The notes below the pieces were generated by a model, which worked only from the letters and a program-made list of their open reading frames with translations, was not told the origin of the DNA and did not search any database. The translations under genes and the position numbers were made by a program. Below, in pieces: positions 37,111 to 47,391 of a stretch of DNA of 64,000 nt (position 1 is the first letter of the stretch; every line of letters begins with the position of its first letter). This stretch comes from Candidatus Accumulibacter similis (GTDB lineage Bacteria > Pseudomonadota > Gammaproteobacteria > Burkholderiales > Rhodocyclaceae), in the NCBI GenBank assembly GCA_013347225.1, contig CP054595.1:992001-1056000 (forward strand), read 5' to 3'.

Positions 37111-38280
37111 TCAGAATGCGCCGATGGCGTAGCGTACGAGCAGGTTCTTTACGACCGGCAAAGCATTGGTCAGGTTCATTCCGGCGTTGCGGAGCATCCC
37201 GAGCCCCGGCAGTGCGGTCCGGAAGAGCTCGTGCAGGGCATGTGTCGTCGTCTGCATCAGCAGCGTCTCCTCGCGCCGTTGCCGCTGGTAGCGCCGCAGG
37301 AGACGCGGGTTGCCGACATCCTGCCATTCCGGCACCGCAGCCAGCACGCTGGCCAGGGCGCGTGCATCCTGGAAGCCGAGGTTGATGCCGTGACCCGACA
37401 GCGGATGAATTCCGTGCGCTGCGTCGCCAACGAGGGCGACCCGTGGCGCGATGATCTGCGGTACGTGCAGCAGGCGCAAGGGAAAGGCTGCCGCCGGCGT
37501 CAGTGGCCGCAATTCACCCAGTTCGCAGTCGCCGGCGGCGGCAACGCGCGCGGCCAGCGCGTCGGCCGGCAGGTCGAGCAGCTGGCGCGCATGTGCTTCC
37601 GGCGCAGACCAGACGATCGAGATGCGATCGCCGGCCAGTGGCAGCCAGGCGAGGACCCCGTCGTGCCGAAACCACTGCCGTGCCACGCCGCGGTGTGGGG
37701 TCTGGCAGTCGAAATTGGCGACCAGCCCGAGCTCGCCATAATGGGTGTCGCTGGCCCGCAGACCCACCTTGCCGCGCACCCACGAGTCACGTCCGTCGGC
37801 AGCGACCAGCAGTCGTGCGCTGATGCGGCGATCGTCACCAAGGGTGAGGGAGGCGGCGCTATCGCCGATCTCGATGGCAGCCGGAAGCGCCGGGCAGAAC
37901 AGGCTCAGGTTGCCCTGCCGCTTGACCGTCTCCCATAGCTCGCAGGTCATCAATGACGACTCGAGAATCCAGCCGAGCTCGTCAAGCCCTGTTTCGTAAG
38001 CAGAGAAATCCAGCTCGGCGCCGCGGTCGCCACGGATCTTCATGGCCGAAATCGCGCGCAGCCGTTCGCCGGGCAGGTGTTTCCAGACGCCGATCTCCTG
38101 CAGGAAGCGGCGGTTTGCCGGGGAAATCGCATAGACGCGAGCGTCCCAGCCCTGAACTGCCCGCGGCGGCTGTTGCTCGACGAGTGCCAGCCGCAGGCGA
38201 CTGTCGCGCAGCGCACACGCGAGGGAAAGGCCTGCCAGGCCACCACCTACGATGAGGACGTCGAAGTCACTGACTGGCAT
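37111..38280 (-). CDS. FAD-dependent UbiH/UbiF-type ubiquinone biosynthesis hydroxylase
   Basis: This is a 389-aa flavoprotein monooxygenase starting MPVSDFDVLIVGGGLAGLSL, the FAD-binding GxGxxG motif. The second motif is RLLVAADGRDSWVR and the third is ALVGDAAHGIHPLSGHGINLGFQD. These define the UbiH/UbiF/UbiI/UbiM group that hydroxylates the ubiquinone ring; which ring position cannot be told from motifs alone. It is upstream of dsbC and divergent from an uncharacterised gene. Confidence 0.92.
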   Translation of the reverse strand: MPVSDFDVLIVGGGLAGLSLACALRDSRLRLALVEQQPPRAVQGWDARVYAISPANRRFLQEIGVWKHLPGERLRAISAMKIRGDRGAELDFSAYETGLDELGWILESSLMTCELWETVKRQGNLSLFCPALPAAIEIGDSAASLTLGDDRRISARLLVAADGRDSWVRGKVGLRASDTHYGELGLVANFDCQTPHRGVARQWFRHDGVLAWLPLAGDRISIVWSAPEAHARQLLDLPADALAARVAAAGDCELGELRPLTPAAAFPLRLLHVPQIIAPRVALVGDAAHGIHPLSGHGINLGFQDARALASVLAAVPEWQDVGNPRLLRRYQRQRREETLLMQTTTHALHELFRTALPGLGMLRNAGMNLTNALPVVKNLLVRYAIGAF

Positions 38281-38363
38281 CGGGTTGATCCGGAAAAGGG
38301 ACGGGCCGCAACTGCGCCATCGCCGAACGCAGCAGCCGGCCAGTATGATGGACAATATGGCGG

Positions 38364-38744
38364 ATGACTCCCGCTGCCAAGCTCACTGATCCAGCCTACC
38401 TTCCGGCAATCGTTCGTGCCGAGTTCGACTCGGCGCTCGACGCCCTGCTGGCGCTGACGATACCGCGAGGCGAAGCCATGGATCTGCTGGTCGCGTCCTG
38501 GCTGACAGCGGAGCCGGGATGTCTGCTGACCACCATCGACGGTGGCCGCCCGGTCGTCGTGCTGCGCACCGCGGACGGACGCTGGGCCGCGTGCAACGCC
38601 TTTCTCCACCATTCCTGCAGCAGCCACGCGGATGCCGAACGTCGCTTGCGCCGATTGCTGCGACGCCAGCAGCGCGGCTGTGTCGCCTGCCTGCCGGCGG
38701 CTGTGGTCACGCTCGCCCGCGAGACGACTCGCGCCACCGACTGA
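38364..38744 (+). CDS. Hypothetical protein
   Basis: This is a 126-aa frame that I do not recognise. The N-terminal half has an amphipathic helical look (VRAEFDSALDALLALTI), the middle contains CLLTTIDGGRPVVVLRTADGRW, and the C-terminus is arginine-rich with several cysteines (HHSCSSH, GCVACL). It diverges from the hydroxylase gene across 83 bp. An antisense frame of similar length overlaps it, so coding status rests on codon pattern and the intergenic position only. Confidence 0.4.
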   Translation: MTPAAKLTDPAYLPAIVRAEFDSALDALLALTIPRGEAMDLLVASWLTAEPGCLLTTIDGGRPVVVLRTADGRWAACNAFLHHSCSSHADAERRLRRLLRRQQRGCVACLPAAVVTLARETTRATD

Positions 38745-38863
38745 CCGGCGCCGCGGCGCCAACGATCCGCGCCGGCGCTGCCGAGGCGCGGCAACTCTGG
38801 CACGCTCGACGTTCGATCCCGCGGCCGTCGCCGGCGACGGCCGCGGCCGCCGGTCGACCGGAC

Positions 38864-39181
38864 CTAGCCCGGGCTTCCCTTCAGGCACTCGCTCATGAAT
38901 TTCTTGCGCTCGTCGCCTTTCAGTTGCTTGCTGCCGGCTTCGGCGTTGCAGCTCTTCATCTTGTCCTGTTGCGTTGCCGGCGCCGGCTTGGCGCCAAGGC
39001 AGGTGCTCATGAAGCCCTTCCGCTCGTCACCCTTGAGGCCCTTTTCCCCAGCCTCGGCGTTGCACGCCTTCATTTTCTCCTGCTGCGCCTTCTGCGCGGG
39101 CGAGGCTTCCTTCTTCTCTTCGACAGCGACCGCGCTGCTGGCGGCAATGGCGAGTGCAACAAGGGCGACGGCTGCTTTCAC
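38864..39181 (-). CDS. Secreted PsiF-repeat protein
   Basis: This is a 105-aa exported protein. The start is GTG at 39181 with GAGGAG upstream. A signal peptide (MKAAVALVALAIAASSAVA) is followed by a lysine/glutamate-rich linker and two PsiF repeats: KMKACNAEAGEKGLKGDERK then FMSTCLGAK, and KMKSCNAEAGSKQLKGDERK then FMSECLKG, each with two cysteines. In E. coli PsiF is phosphate-starvation inducible; its function is unknown. I saw no clear Pho box, so regulation here is unproven. Confidence 0.88.
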   Translation of the reverse strand: MKAAVALVALAIAASSAVAVEEKKEASPAQKAQQEKMKACNAEAGEKGLKGDERKGFMSTCLGAKPAPATQQDKMKSCNAEAGSKQLKGDERKKFMSECLKGSPG

Positions 39182-39225
39182 GGCACTTCTCCTCGTATTG
39201 ATGGGGAGTGCTGATTAGGCCATTG

Positions 39226-40170
39226 CTAGAGTTCGCCGTCAAGCAGGGCCTGCTGCTGGCGGTTGATGAAATCACTCATGCTGTCGATGCCGCGTAGTTG
39301 CAGGATGCTGTTGCGTACCGCAGCCTCGAGGAGGACGGCGATGTTCCGCCCGGCGGCGACCGGAATCACCACCTTGCGTATGGCAACCCCCAGAATGTCC
39401 TGCGTTTGCGCGTCCAGCGGCAGGCGAGGCCCGTCGGCCCGACTGAGCGGGCGCTGCAGATGCACGATCAGCTTCAGTTTCATGCGGCGACGTGAGGCGG
39501 TCTCGCCGAAAATGGTGCGAATGTTGAGCAGCCCGAGCCCACGCACTTCTAGGTAGTCACGCAACATGCTCGGACATCGCCCCTCAATGGTCGTCGGTGC
39601 GATGCATGCGAGTTCGACGACATCGTCGGCTACCAGCCCGTGACCGCGGGTGATCAGCTCGAGCGCGAGTTCGCTCTTGCCGACGCCCGAGTCGCCGGTG
39701 ATCAGAACACCCATGCCGAAGACGTCCATCAGTACGCCATGCACCGACGTCGAGCCGGCGAGCCGACGCGAAAGATAGATGCGCAACAGGTCGATCACTG
39801 CCGAACAGGGTTTCGGACTGACGAACAACGGTGTCGAAGTCGACTGGCAGGCCTCGCTGATCGCCGGCAGCACCTCGACATCGTCGGCGACGATCAGCGC
39901 CGGCGGTCGCGCAGCCATCAATTCCCGTACCTGATTGCGCAGACGTTCTGTGCTGACGCGATTGCCCCAGTCGTTCTCGGCACGGCCGATGACCTGCAGG
40001 CGCTCCGGATGGATGAGGTTGAGGTGGCCAACGACCTCGGCACCAAAATAGCCCTGATCCCTGAGCTCGATCTGTCGGTCCACGCCGACGGCCACCACCC
40101 AGGTCAGTTTCAGTTTCTCCCGATGGTCCTCGTAGAGCTGGACGACACTGAACTGACGCTGGGCGTTCAT
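39226..40170 (-). CDS. hprK: HPr kinase/phosphorylase
   Basis: This is a 314-aa bifunctional serine kinase/phosphorylase that modifies HPr. Walker A is ITGDSGVGKSEL (159-166), the catalytic histidine region is STSVHGVLMDVFG, and YLEVRGLGLLNI is the family signature. Its ATG overlaps the ptsN stop (ATGA). In Betaproteobacteria hprK and ptsN belong to the regulatory nitrogen-type PTS rather than sugar uptake. The stop lies 44 bp from the start of the PsiF-like gene. Confidence 0.95.
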   Translation of the reverse strand: MNAQRQFSVVQLYEDHREKLKLTWVVAVGVDRQIELRDQGYFGAEVVGHLNLIHPERLQVIGRAENDWGNRVSTERLRNQVRELMAARPPALIVADDVEVLPAISEACQSTSTPLFVSPKPCSAVIDLLRIYLSRRLAGSTSVHGVLMDVFGMGVLITGDSGVGKSELALELITRGHGLVADDVVELACIAPTTIEGRCPSMLRDYLEVRGLGLLNIRTIFGETASRRRMKLKLIVHLQRPLSRADGPRLPLDAQTQDILGVAIRKVVIPVAAGRNIAVLLEAAVRNSILQLRGIDSMSDFINRQQQALLDGEL

Positions 40171-40619
40171 GGCCCGGCAGCGAAGATCTGGCGGATGGTT
40201 TGCGCGTCGGGAGCCTTGCTCAGCGCTTCGCGACAGCTGCGGTCCGAGAAGTGCTGTGCCAGTTCGGAGAGTATCTGCAGGTGCTGCTCGGTGGCCACCT
40301 CGGGAACGAGCAGGATGAACAGCAGCGCCACCGGCTTCCCATCGGGAGAGTCGAAGGGGACCGGAGCGGCCAGCCGGAGGAAGGCTCCCGTGGCGTCCTT
40401 CAGGCCCTTGATTCGCCCGTGCGGGATTGCAACGCCCTGCCCAAGCCCGGTCGAACCGAGCTTTTCGCGTGCAAAGAGGCTGTCGAACACCGTGCTGCGC
40501 GCAATGCCGATATAGTTCTCGAACAGCAGCCCGACGTGTTCGAAAGCGCGTTTCTTGCTGCTGACGTCGAGGTCGAGAATGATGTTCTCGAGGGGAAGTA
40601 GTTGGGTGATATGGCTCAT
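40167..40619 (-). CDS. ptsN: Nitrogen-regulatory PTS IIA protein
   Basis: This is a 150-aa EIIA(Ntr) protein with the phosphorylation site in GQGVAIPHGRIKGL (His67). It begins MSHITQLLPLENIILDLDV, the family N-terminus. It receives phosphate from NPr and in other Proteobacteria controls potassium uptake and sigma-54 related nitrogen responses. It lies downstream of rpoN and hpf on the same strand, as in enterobacteria, and is coupled to hprK. Confidence 0.95.
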   Translation of the reverse strand: MSHITQLLPLENIILDLDVSSKKRAFEHVGLLFENYIGIARSTVFDSLFAREKLGSTGLGQGVAIPHGRIKGLKDATGAFLRLAAPVPFDSPDGKPVALLFILLVPEVATEQHLQILSELAQHFSDRSCREALSKAPDAQTIRQIFAAGP

Positions 40620-40712
40620 GCGACAAGACCTGAATGACGAACGTGTGCTAGCGGAAAAGGGTACACCCGGACGATCCGGCTAGCGATCGTCCGGCTGTCG
40701 ACGCGCTGAAGG

Positions 40713-41039
40713 TCACTCGGCAACGATGTGGTCGGTGATCTTGTTGCCGCGATGATGGTCCTGGAGTTTCTGCTTGTACCTCTGCACCTGACGTTCGAGC
40801 TTGTCCACCAGGCCATCGACCGCGGCGTAGAGGTCTTCGTCCACCGATTCGACATAGACATCCTTGCCGGCCAGGTGTACGGTCACTTCTGCCTTCTGCT
40901 TCAGCTTGTCCACCGAAAGAATCACGTTGACGTCGATCACGTTGTCGAAGTGGCGGGTGATTCGTTCGAGCTTGCCGGTGACGTAGTCGTGCAGCGCCGG
41001 GGTGACCTCGAGGTGGTGTCCACTGACTTGCAGGTTCAT
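40713..41039 (-). CDS. hpf: Ribosome hibernation-promoting factor
   Basis: This is a 108-aa short-form HPF/YfiA protein starting [20 protein letters not shown]. It has the conserved basic surface [15 protein letters not shown] and ends [15 protein letters not shown]. It binds the ribosomal decoding centre and helps form inactive 100S dimers in stationary phase. It lies 16 bp downstream of rpoN, the conserved position. Confidence 0.95.
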   Translation of the reverse strand: MNLQVSGHHLEVTPALHDYVTGKLERITRHFDNVIDVNVILSVDKLKQKAEVTVHLAGKDVYVESVDEDLYAAVDGLVDKLERQVQRYKQKLQDHHRGNKITDHIVAE

Positions 41040-41055
41040 GGTGTGGCTCCTTCTT

Positions 41056-42483
41056 CTAAATGGACTTGCGTAAACTGACCGGCGGGATATTGAGCGACTC
41101 ACGGTATTTTGCAATTGTTCGCCGTGCGACAACAATGCCCTGCTGACCAAGAACCTCGGATATCTGGCCATCCGAGAGAGGCTTCGTCGGCTCTTCCGTG
41201 GCAATCATCTGCTTGATGAGGGCCCGGATCGCCGTTGCCGAGCAGGCTCCGCCGGTTTCGGTACCGACGTGACTGCCAAAGAAATACTTCAACTCGAAGA
41301 TCCCGCGCGGCGTTGCCATGTACTTCTGTGTCGTGACTCGCGAAATGGTCGACTCATGCAACCCCAGCGTTTCGGCGATCTCGCGCAGCACGAGAGGCCG
41401 CATGGCGACTTCGCCATGTTCGAGGAATTGGCGCTGCCGTTCGACAATAGCCTGCGCCACTCGCAGGATGGTGTCAAACCGTTGCTGTACATTTCGGATC
41501 AGCCAGCGCGCTTCCTGCAACTGAACGGACAGGCCCGAACCGCGCTGGCGGGAAAGAATCTGGGCGTACAGGCTGTTGATCCGCAGGCGTGGAAAGGCGT
41601 CGGCATTGACGCTGGCCGACCATTGTCCCCGCACCTTGCGCACGACGACATCCGGCACGATGTAGCGCGTCTCCGTGCTGGCATAGGCGGCGCCGGGGCG
41701 CGGGTTGAGACTGCAGATCAGCAGGTGGGCCGCGCGCAGGGCTTCGTCGTCGGCGCCGGTCTGCTTCTTCAGGCGTGCGAAGTCATGGCTGGCCAGCAGG
41801 TCGAGGTGCTGCAGGACGATTTCCTGTGCCAGACTGCTGGTCCCGGTCGGCGGCATGGCCATCAGCTGCAGAGCCAGACACTCCTGGGCACTGCGTGCAC
41901 CGACGCCTGTCGGGTCGAGGTTCTGCAGGTACCGGAGCGCGATCTGCAGGTCCTCGAGGCCGACATCGAGTTCGTCGGGCATGGCCTGCGCAATCTCCTC
42001 GAGCGGTTGCGACAGGTAGCCGTCGTCGTCAAGGGCGTCGATCAGATAGCCCACCAGAGCGCGGTCTCGCTCGGAGATCGAGGTGAGGGCAAGCTGCCAC
42101 AGGAGATGGTCGCGCAGCGAGACGGTCGCTGCCTGCACGTCCTGATAGTCGTTGTCTCCGTCATCGTCACCGTCGAACGAGCCGGCAGAGCCGCCGCTGC
42201 CGAAGTGCTCGTCGGGCCAGCCGTCGTCGTCGCCGGCGACCGGTCCCGACGACGGCTCGGCGCTCGGCTCGCTCTCCTGGAAATCACCGTCGGCGCGGTC
42301 ATCCGGCAGCGCCGGCGGCTGCACGTACTCCTCTGCCCGCTCGAGCAGCGGGTTCTCCTGCAGAAACTTCTCCAGCTCATGCTCGAGTTCGACCGTCGAC
42401 AACTGCAGGAGCCGAATCGACTGCTGCAGTTGTGGGGTCAACGCAAGATGCTGGGTTAGCTTGAGCGTTAGGGATGGTTTCAT
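41056..42483 (-). CDS. rpoN: RNA polymerase sigma-54 factor
   Basis: This is a 475-aa sigma-54. Region I is [29 protein letters not shown], rich in Gln and Leu; region II is long and acidic ([12 protein letters not shown]); region III includes the core-binding part, the helix-turn-helix ([17 protein letters not shown]) and the RpoN box [15 protein letters not shown] near the C-terminus. It serves enhancer-dependent promoters. The start is chosen at the region I methionine; an upstream in-frame extension is not family-like. It lies in the order lptB-rpoN-hpf-ptsN. Confidence 0.97.
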   Translation of the reverse strand: MKPSLTLKLTQHLALTPQLQQSIRLLQLSTVELEHELEKFLQENPLLERAEEYVQPPALPDDRADGDFQESEPSAEPSSGPVAGDDDGWPDEHFGSGGSAGSFDGDDDGDNDYQDVQAATVSLRDHLLWQLALTSISERDRALVGYLIDALDDDGYLSQPLEEIAQAMPDELDVGLEDLQIALRYLQNLDPTGVGARSAQECLALQLMAMPPTGTSSLAQEIVLQHLDLLASHDFARLKKQTGADDEALRAAHLLICSLNPRPGAAYASTETRYIVPDVVVRKVRGQWSASVNADAFPRLRINSLYAQILSRQRGSGLSVQLQEARWLIRNVQQRFDTILRVAQAIVERQRQFLEHGEVAMRPLVLREIAETLGLHESTISRVTTQKYMATPRGIFELKYFFGSHVGTETGGACSATAIRALIKQMIATEEPTKPLSDGQISEVLGQQGIVVARRTIAKYRESLNIPPVSLRKSI

Positions 42484-42564
42484 GTGCGGAACCGGGTGAG
42501 CCACCGTACCGGCACGGTAGACTGCCCGTCTGGTTCTCTGATCATCACCGAAGGGCTGTCGCGA

Positions 42565-43305
42565 TTAGAGGCGGAAGTTCTCGCCCAGGTACACCTTGCG
42601 GACGTTTTCATTATAAATGATTTCGTCCGGACGACCGGCGGCGAGGACGCTTCCCTCGTTGATGATGTAGGCGTGGTCGCAAATGCCCAGCGTCTCGCGA
42701 ACGTTGTGGTCGGTGATGAGGACGCCGATGCCGCGCTCCTTCAGGAAGCGGATGATGCGCTGGATGTCCAGTACCGCGATCGGATCGACCCCGGCGAAGG
42801 GTTCGTCGAGGAGGATGAAACGTGGTTCGGTGGCCAGCGCGCGAGCGATTTCAACCCGTCGCCGCTCGCCACCGGAGAGCGACGTCGCCGGGTTCGCGCG
42901 CAGGTGGCCGATGTGCAGTTCCTCGAGCAGGAGTTCGCTGCGTTCCTCAATCTGGATGGCGGGCAGCCGCTGCAGTTCGAGGACGGCACGGATGTTCTCG
43001 CTGACCGTCAGTTTGCGGAAGACCGAGGCTTCCTGCGGCAGATACGAGACACCGAGTCGGGCACGCTTGTGGATCGGCAGGTGCGTCAGCTCGACGTCAT
43101 CGAGACGCACCTCGCCGCCATCGCAGGCGACGAGACCGACCACCATGTAGAAGCAGGTGGTCTTGCCTGCGCCATTCGGGCCGAGGAGGCCGACGACCTC
43201 GCCGCTCGTCACCTCGAACGAAACGTCATGCACAACGGTGCGCGCCTTGTAGCGCTTGTTGAGCATGATCGTGGACAGGGTGCTCTGTTTTGCTGACATG
43301 TTCAC
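42565..43305 (-). CDS. lptB: Lipopolysaccharide export ABC ATPase LptB
   Basis: This is a 246-aa ABC ATPase with Walker [16 protein letters not shown], signature [19 protein letters not shown], Walker [16 protein letters not shown] and H-loop [20 protein letters not shown], the last typical of LptB. It powers LPS transport with LptF/LptG. The ATG overlaps the recX stop (ATGA). The usual upstream partners lptC and lptA are not present; recX and recA take their place. Confidence 0.94.
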   Translation of the reverse strand: MNMSAKQSTLSTIMLNKRYKARTVVHDVSFEVTSGEVVGLLGPNGAGKTTCFYMVVGLVACDGGEVRLDDVELTHLPIHKRARLGVSYLPQEASVFRKLTVSENIRAVLELQRLPAIQIEERSELLLEELHIGHLRANPATSLSGGERRRVEIARALATEPRFILLDEPFAGVDPIAVLDIQRIIRFLKERGIGVLITDHNVRETLGICDHAYIINEGSVLAAGRPDEIIYNENVRKVYLGENFRL

Positions 43306-43751
43306 TCGTCGTCAGGGGCGGCACGCAGTACGCGCCGAATGGTCTCGGCGGAGAATCCCCGGCCCGCGAGAAAGCGCATCTGCCGCGCCCGCTCTGCCGC
43401 ATCGCCGGGAGCGGCTGGCTGCTGTCCGAAGCGTCGCGCCCAGACGCGCCGTGCTCGTGTCAGCTCATCCTCGGTGCCCGTCAGTGCGGCACGGACGAGT
43501 TCTTCGGCAATTCCCTTCGCCCGGAGTTCATGCGCCAGTCGATCGTCGCCGAAGCGCTGGGCACGCGCCCTGAGTCGGCTGCTGGCGTAACGGCAATCGG
43601 ATTGCAGGCCGCTGCTGCCCAGATCGTCGAGCACTGCCGCGAGCTCCTGCGGACCCTCCGCCTGCGGGGCGAGCTTGTCGATCAACTCCCGGCGCGTGTG
43701 CTCACGACGCGCCAGCAGGCGCAGCGCCCGGTCGCGCAGCGCGTCTGCCAT
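43302..43751 (-). CDS. recX: Regulatory protein RecX
   Basis: This is a 149-aa inhibitor of RecA filament growth. It has the three-helix tandem repeats of the family: [40 protein letters not shown] and [18 protein letters not shown]. It begins 10 bp after recA and overlaps the lptB start. The stated start ([11 protein letters not shown]) fits family N-termini; an in-frame start 27 nt earlier would run into recA. Confidence 0.93.
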   Translation of the reverse strand: MADALRDRALRLLARREHTRRELIDKLAPQAEGPQELAAVLDDLGSSGLQSDCRYASSRLRARAQRFGDDRLAHELRAKGIAEELVRAALTGTEDELTRARRVWARRFGQQPAAPGDAAERARQMRFLAGRGFSAETIRRVLRAAPDDE

Positions 43752-43761
43752 CAACCGGCGC

Positions 43762-44781
<1,020 letters not shown>

Positions 44782-44859
44782 TGTCGCCTGTCCTTGATCT
44801 TGATTGACGGGAATTATCCCACGTTCGGCGGCGCTGCAGATGCCGCCGCCGACCCGTTC

Positions 44860-44888
44860 AATATACTGCATTTACATACAGTATGAAA
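44860..44888 (-). promoter_or_regulatory. recA promoter with embedded LexA (SOS) box
   Basis: On the minus strand TTCATA (-35) and TATATT (-10) are separated by exactly 16 nt, and those 16 nt (44866-44881) are the palindrome CTGTATGTAAATGCAG, which fits the CTG-N10-CAG LexA consensus. The arrangement mirrors the E. coli recA promoter. It implies DNA-damage induction by LexA. Confidence 0.88.
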
Positions 44889-44934
44889 GTATCTGGACGG
44901 ATCGTCGCCGGGGGTGGCGCCGGCATTGTGCCGG

Positions 44935-46707
44935 TCAGTGCGCCGGCCGCCGGCGGTCCTGCTGCATGTCGGTCAGAACCAGCAACTCGCGCACGGCGGT
45001 GATGTCGAAGCCCCTGCGTTCGCCCTTGCGATTGTCGCGCAGAAGCTTGTCCAGGTAGGACAGGCACTCCGGCGAGTCCCAGAGACGAAGCAGCTCGCGC
45101 CTGATGTGCGTCATCCCGCCAATGGTCGGCAGACGCGACAGGATGTGTTCGATCGGCATCCGTGCCAACTCACTGCTCGCCGGTATGGGCACTGCCAATC
45201 CTTCGGCTGCCTGCCAGCTGGGCGCGGCGACGTTGAAAAGGCCCGTGAGCTTCAGGGCCAGTGACTCGAAGGCCGTCTGTTCGTTGCCCTGCCGATAGAC
45301 CTCGAGCAGTTTGAGCCAGGGTGTGACTGCCGCCTCCGGTTGCTGTGCGATGAACTCCTCGAGGGCGCGCTGAGCTCCCTTGGTGCGGCCGAAGGAGAGC
45401 ATGATCTCGGCGAGTTCGACGACTGCCGTCACCTCATCGCCGGCTTCGCGAAGCGGTAACGCGGCCGCGTGGCTACTGCCGTCGTCGCGGGACAGCAGGC
45501 TGTCGGCGGGGGTGGCGGTCGCACCGCCGGGCTTCGTTCGGCTGCCATCATCGGCGACCTGCAATTCCCAGCGGGACTCGTCGGCGGGCACCTCAGGCAG
45601 CGCGGCGGCGGTTGCAAGCGCCGCGGTCGACGATGGCATCACCGAGCGCCGTCGCAGGAACCAGGCGAGAGCGGCTATCGACCCCAGGAGCACGCTCGCC
45701 TCGAACCACCAGTCGGGCTCGCTCGCTGCCGCTGCGTGCGATGCCGGTGGACTTACCGCTGCCGGAGCCGCAACCGCTCGCGCCGGACTGTCGCTGTCGG
45801 CCGCCGCTGCCGCAGGCGGCGCGGCGGCCGGCAACGGCAGCGGTGCCTCTGCACTTTTTCTGTGCAATGCCTCGAGGGTGCTTTCGAGCTGCCGTATCTG
45901 CAGTGCGATCGCCAACTGCTGCGCCGCCTGCGTATGCAGGGCCGACAGCAGCTGATATTCGATGCGCAACATGGCGCGCTGGCTCTCGCTGCTCTTGCCG
46001 AGCAGTTCGGTCGACAGCCGGGTGCTCAGACGCAAGGGATGCTCGTCGCCCGGAAGGGCTTTCGCAACTTCGTCCTCGCCCGACAGCAGGAGGCGGTCTG
46101 CGGTCCTGCCGGTGGCGGTCGTCCGGCGAGACGGCTCGCGTGGCAGCGCTGACGGCGGCGCAACTGCCGCGGCGGCTGCTGTTGCCGGGCGGCCGGGCGA
46201 CCCCTCGGCAGCGGCACGTGTCGGCGGCGGTGTTGTTGCCAGGGGCGATGCAGGCAGTTGCCGATCACCGGTCGGTGGCCGGACGAGGGTCGGCGGCTGT
46301 GCCCGGCGATTCGGTGGGTCGATGAGCAGTACGTAGTTGCGGCCGCCTTCGGCGCCACAACCGATCCGCACATGGACCTGCAGAAGCGGATCATTGATCG
46401 TCTGCTCGGAGGAGATTCGCAGCTGCAAGCGGCCTTCGTTTTCCTCGACCGTCAGGCGAGCGTTGCGCAGGGTCGGCAGGTCGCCTTCGCCAGTTGGAGC
46501 GAGGCGGAAACACTCCGCCAGCATCCTTCTCCCGTCGCTGGCTCCGCCCGCAATCTGGACGACCGCCTCGAAGCGCGAACCGAGCGTCGACAGCACCGTC
46601 ATCTTGCCCAAAGTGGCGGCCTGTGCGGCGCCAGCGGACCAGACGGGCAGCGGCAGGAGTACCACAGCCACCACAGCAGCACGAAGATTGGCGATTCTGG
46701 GCAGCAT
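44935..46707 (-). CDS. FimV/HubP-like cell-envelope protein
   Basis: This is about 590 aa. A signal peptide-like N-terminus (MLPRIANLRAAVVAVVLLPL to AAQA) precedes the FimV N-terminal beta-domain (LGKMTVLSTLGSRFEAVVQI, VHVRIGCGAEGGRNYVLLID). A Pro/Ala/Thr-rich linker, a coiled-coil segment (QLAIALQIRQLESTLEALHRK), one transmembrane helix (WWFEASVLLGSIAALAWFLRRR) and an acidic cytoplasmic part with TPR-like helices follow. No LysM motif is obvious between the beta-domain and linker. FimV/HubP proteins organise cell poles, type IV pili and chemoreceptors. An upstream ATG at 46740 is an alternative start. Confidence 0.85.
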   Translation of the reverse strand: MLPRIANLRAAVVAVVLLPLPVWSAGAAQAATLGKMTVLSTLGSRFEAVVQIAGGASDGRRMLAECFRLAPTGEGDLPTLRNARLTVEENEGRLQLRISSEQTINDPLLQVHVRIGCGAEGGRNYVLLIDPPNRRAQPPTLVRPPTGDRQLPASPLATTPPPTRAAAEGSPGRPATAAAAAVAPPSALPREPSRRTTATGRTADRLLLSGEDEVAKALPGDEHPLRLSTRLSTELLGKSSESQRAMLRIEYQLLSALHTQAAQQLAIALQIRQLESTLEALHRKSAEAPLPLPAAAPPAAAAADSDSPARAVAAPAAVSPPASHAAAASEPDWWFEASVLLGSIAALAWFLRRRSVMPSSTAALATAAALPEVPADESRWELQVADDGSRTKPGGATATPADSLLSRDDGSSHAAALPLREAGDEVTAVVELAEIMLSFGRTKGAQRALEEFIAQQPEAAVTPWLKLLEVYRQGNEQTAFESLALKLTGLFNVAAPSWQAAEGLAVPIPASSELARMPIEHILSRLPTIGGMTHIRRELLRLWDSPECLSYLDKLLRDNRKGERRGFDITAVRELLVLTDMQQDRRRPAH

Positions 46708-46881
46708 CGGTGACAGGTCGGGCGCTTTTAAGTGGCTCATTCTATTACACGGCGGAGAGCTGTGCCGAGAATCTGTCGGCCCACGCACGGCGGCGAGGCG
46801 GACTGCTGCCGACGCGCCGGGCAACGCGTGCAACCAGCGGCCGGATTCGTCGCCTGCTGGTGACGATTTCGTCGCCGGCGC

Positions 46882-47391
46882 TCAGACGCTGCGCGCGCCG
46901 ATCCGTGGCAGGAGCCCGCACAGCGCATGTTCGACCGATTGCGCACGCACGGCGCGGCGATCGCCCGCAAAATGGCGCGTTGCGGTGAACAGCTGCGCAT
47001 CGGCGCGGGCCCAGGCGAAACAGACGGTGCCGACCGGCTTCTCCGCCGTACCGCCGTCGGGGCCGGCAATGCCGGTGACCGCGATTGCCCAGTCCGCCGG
47101 GCTGCGCGCCAGGGCACCGAGAGCCATGGCCGCGGCGGTCGCCTCGCTGACCGCGCCGTGGCTGGCGAGCGTGTCGCCGCCGACGCCGAGCAACTCGGTC
47201 TTCGCCTCGTTCGAGTAGCTGATGAAGCCCCGGTCGAACCAGCGCGAGCTGCCAGCGACCGCCGTGATGCACTGACCCAGCCAGCCACCGGTGCACGATT
47301 CAGCGGTCGTCAGGCGCTCGCCAGCCTGCAGCAGCAGGCGGCCGACCTCTGCCGCCACTGCCTCCAGTGCCACCTGCTCGGGGTCCCTCAC
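46882..47391 (-). CDS. pncC: CinA-family nicotinamide-nucleotide amidohydrolase (stand-alone C-terminal domain)
   Basis: This is a 169-aa protein equal to the C-terminal domain of CinA. RLTTAESCTGGWLGQCITAV, GVSYSNEAK-like FISYSNEAKTELLGV and AVTGIAGPDGGTAEKPVGTV are the deamidase signatures. It converts NMN to nicotinic acid mononucleotide for NAD recycling. The start is GTG at 47391, overlapping the pgpA stop (GTGA). The N-terminal molybdopterin-binding-like CinA domain is absent. Confidence 0.93.
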   Translation of the reverse strand: MRDPEQVALEAVAAEVGRLLLQAGERLTTAESCTGGWLGQCITAVAGSSRWFDRGFISYSNEAKTELLGVGGDTLASHGAVSEATAAAMALGALARSPADWAIAVTGIAGPDGGTAEKPVGTVCFAWARADAQLFTATRHFAGDRRAVRAQSVEHALCGLLPRIGARSV

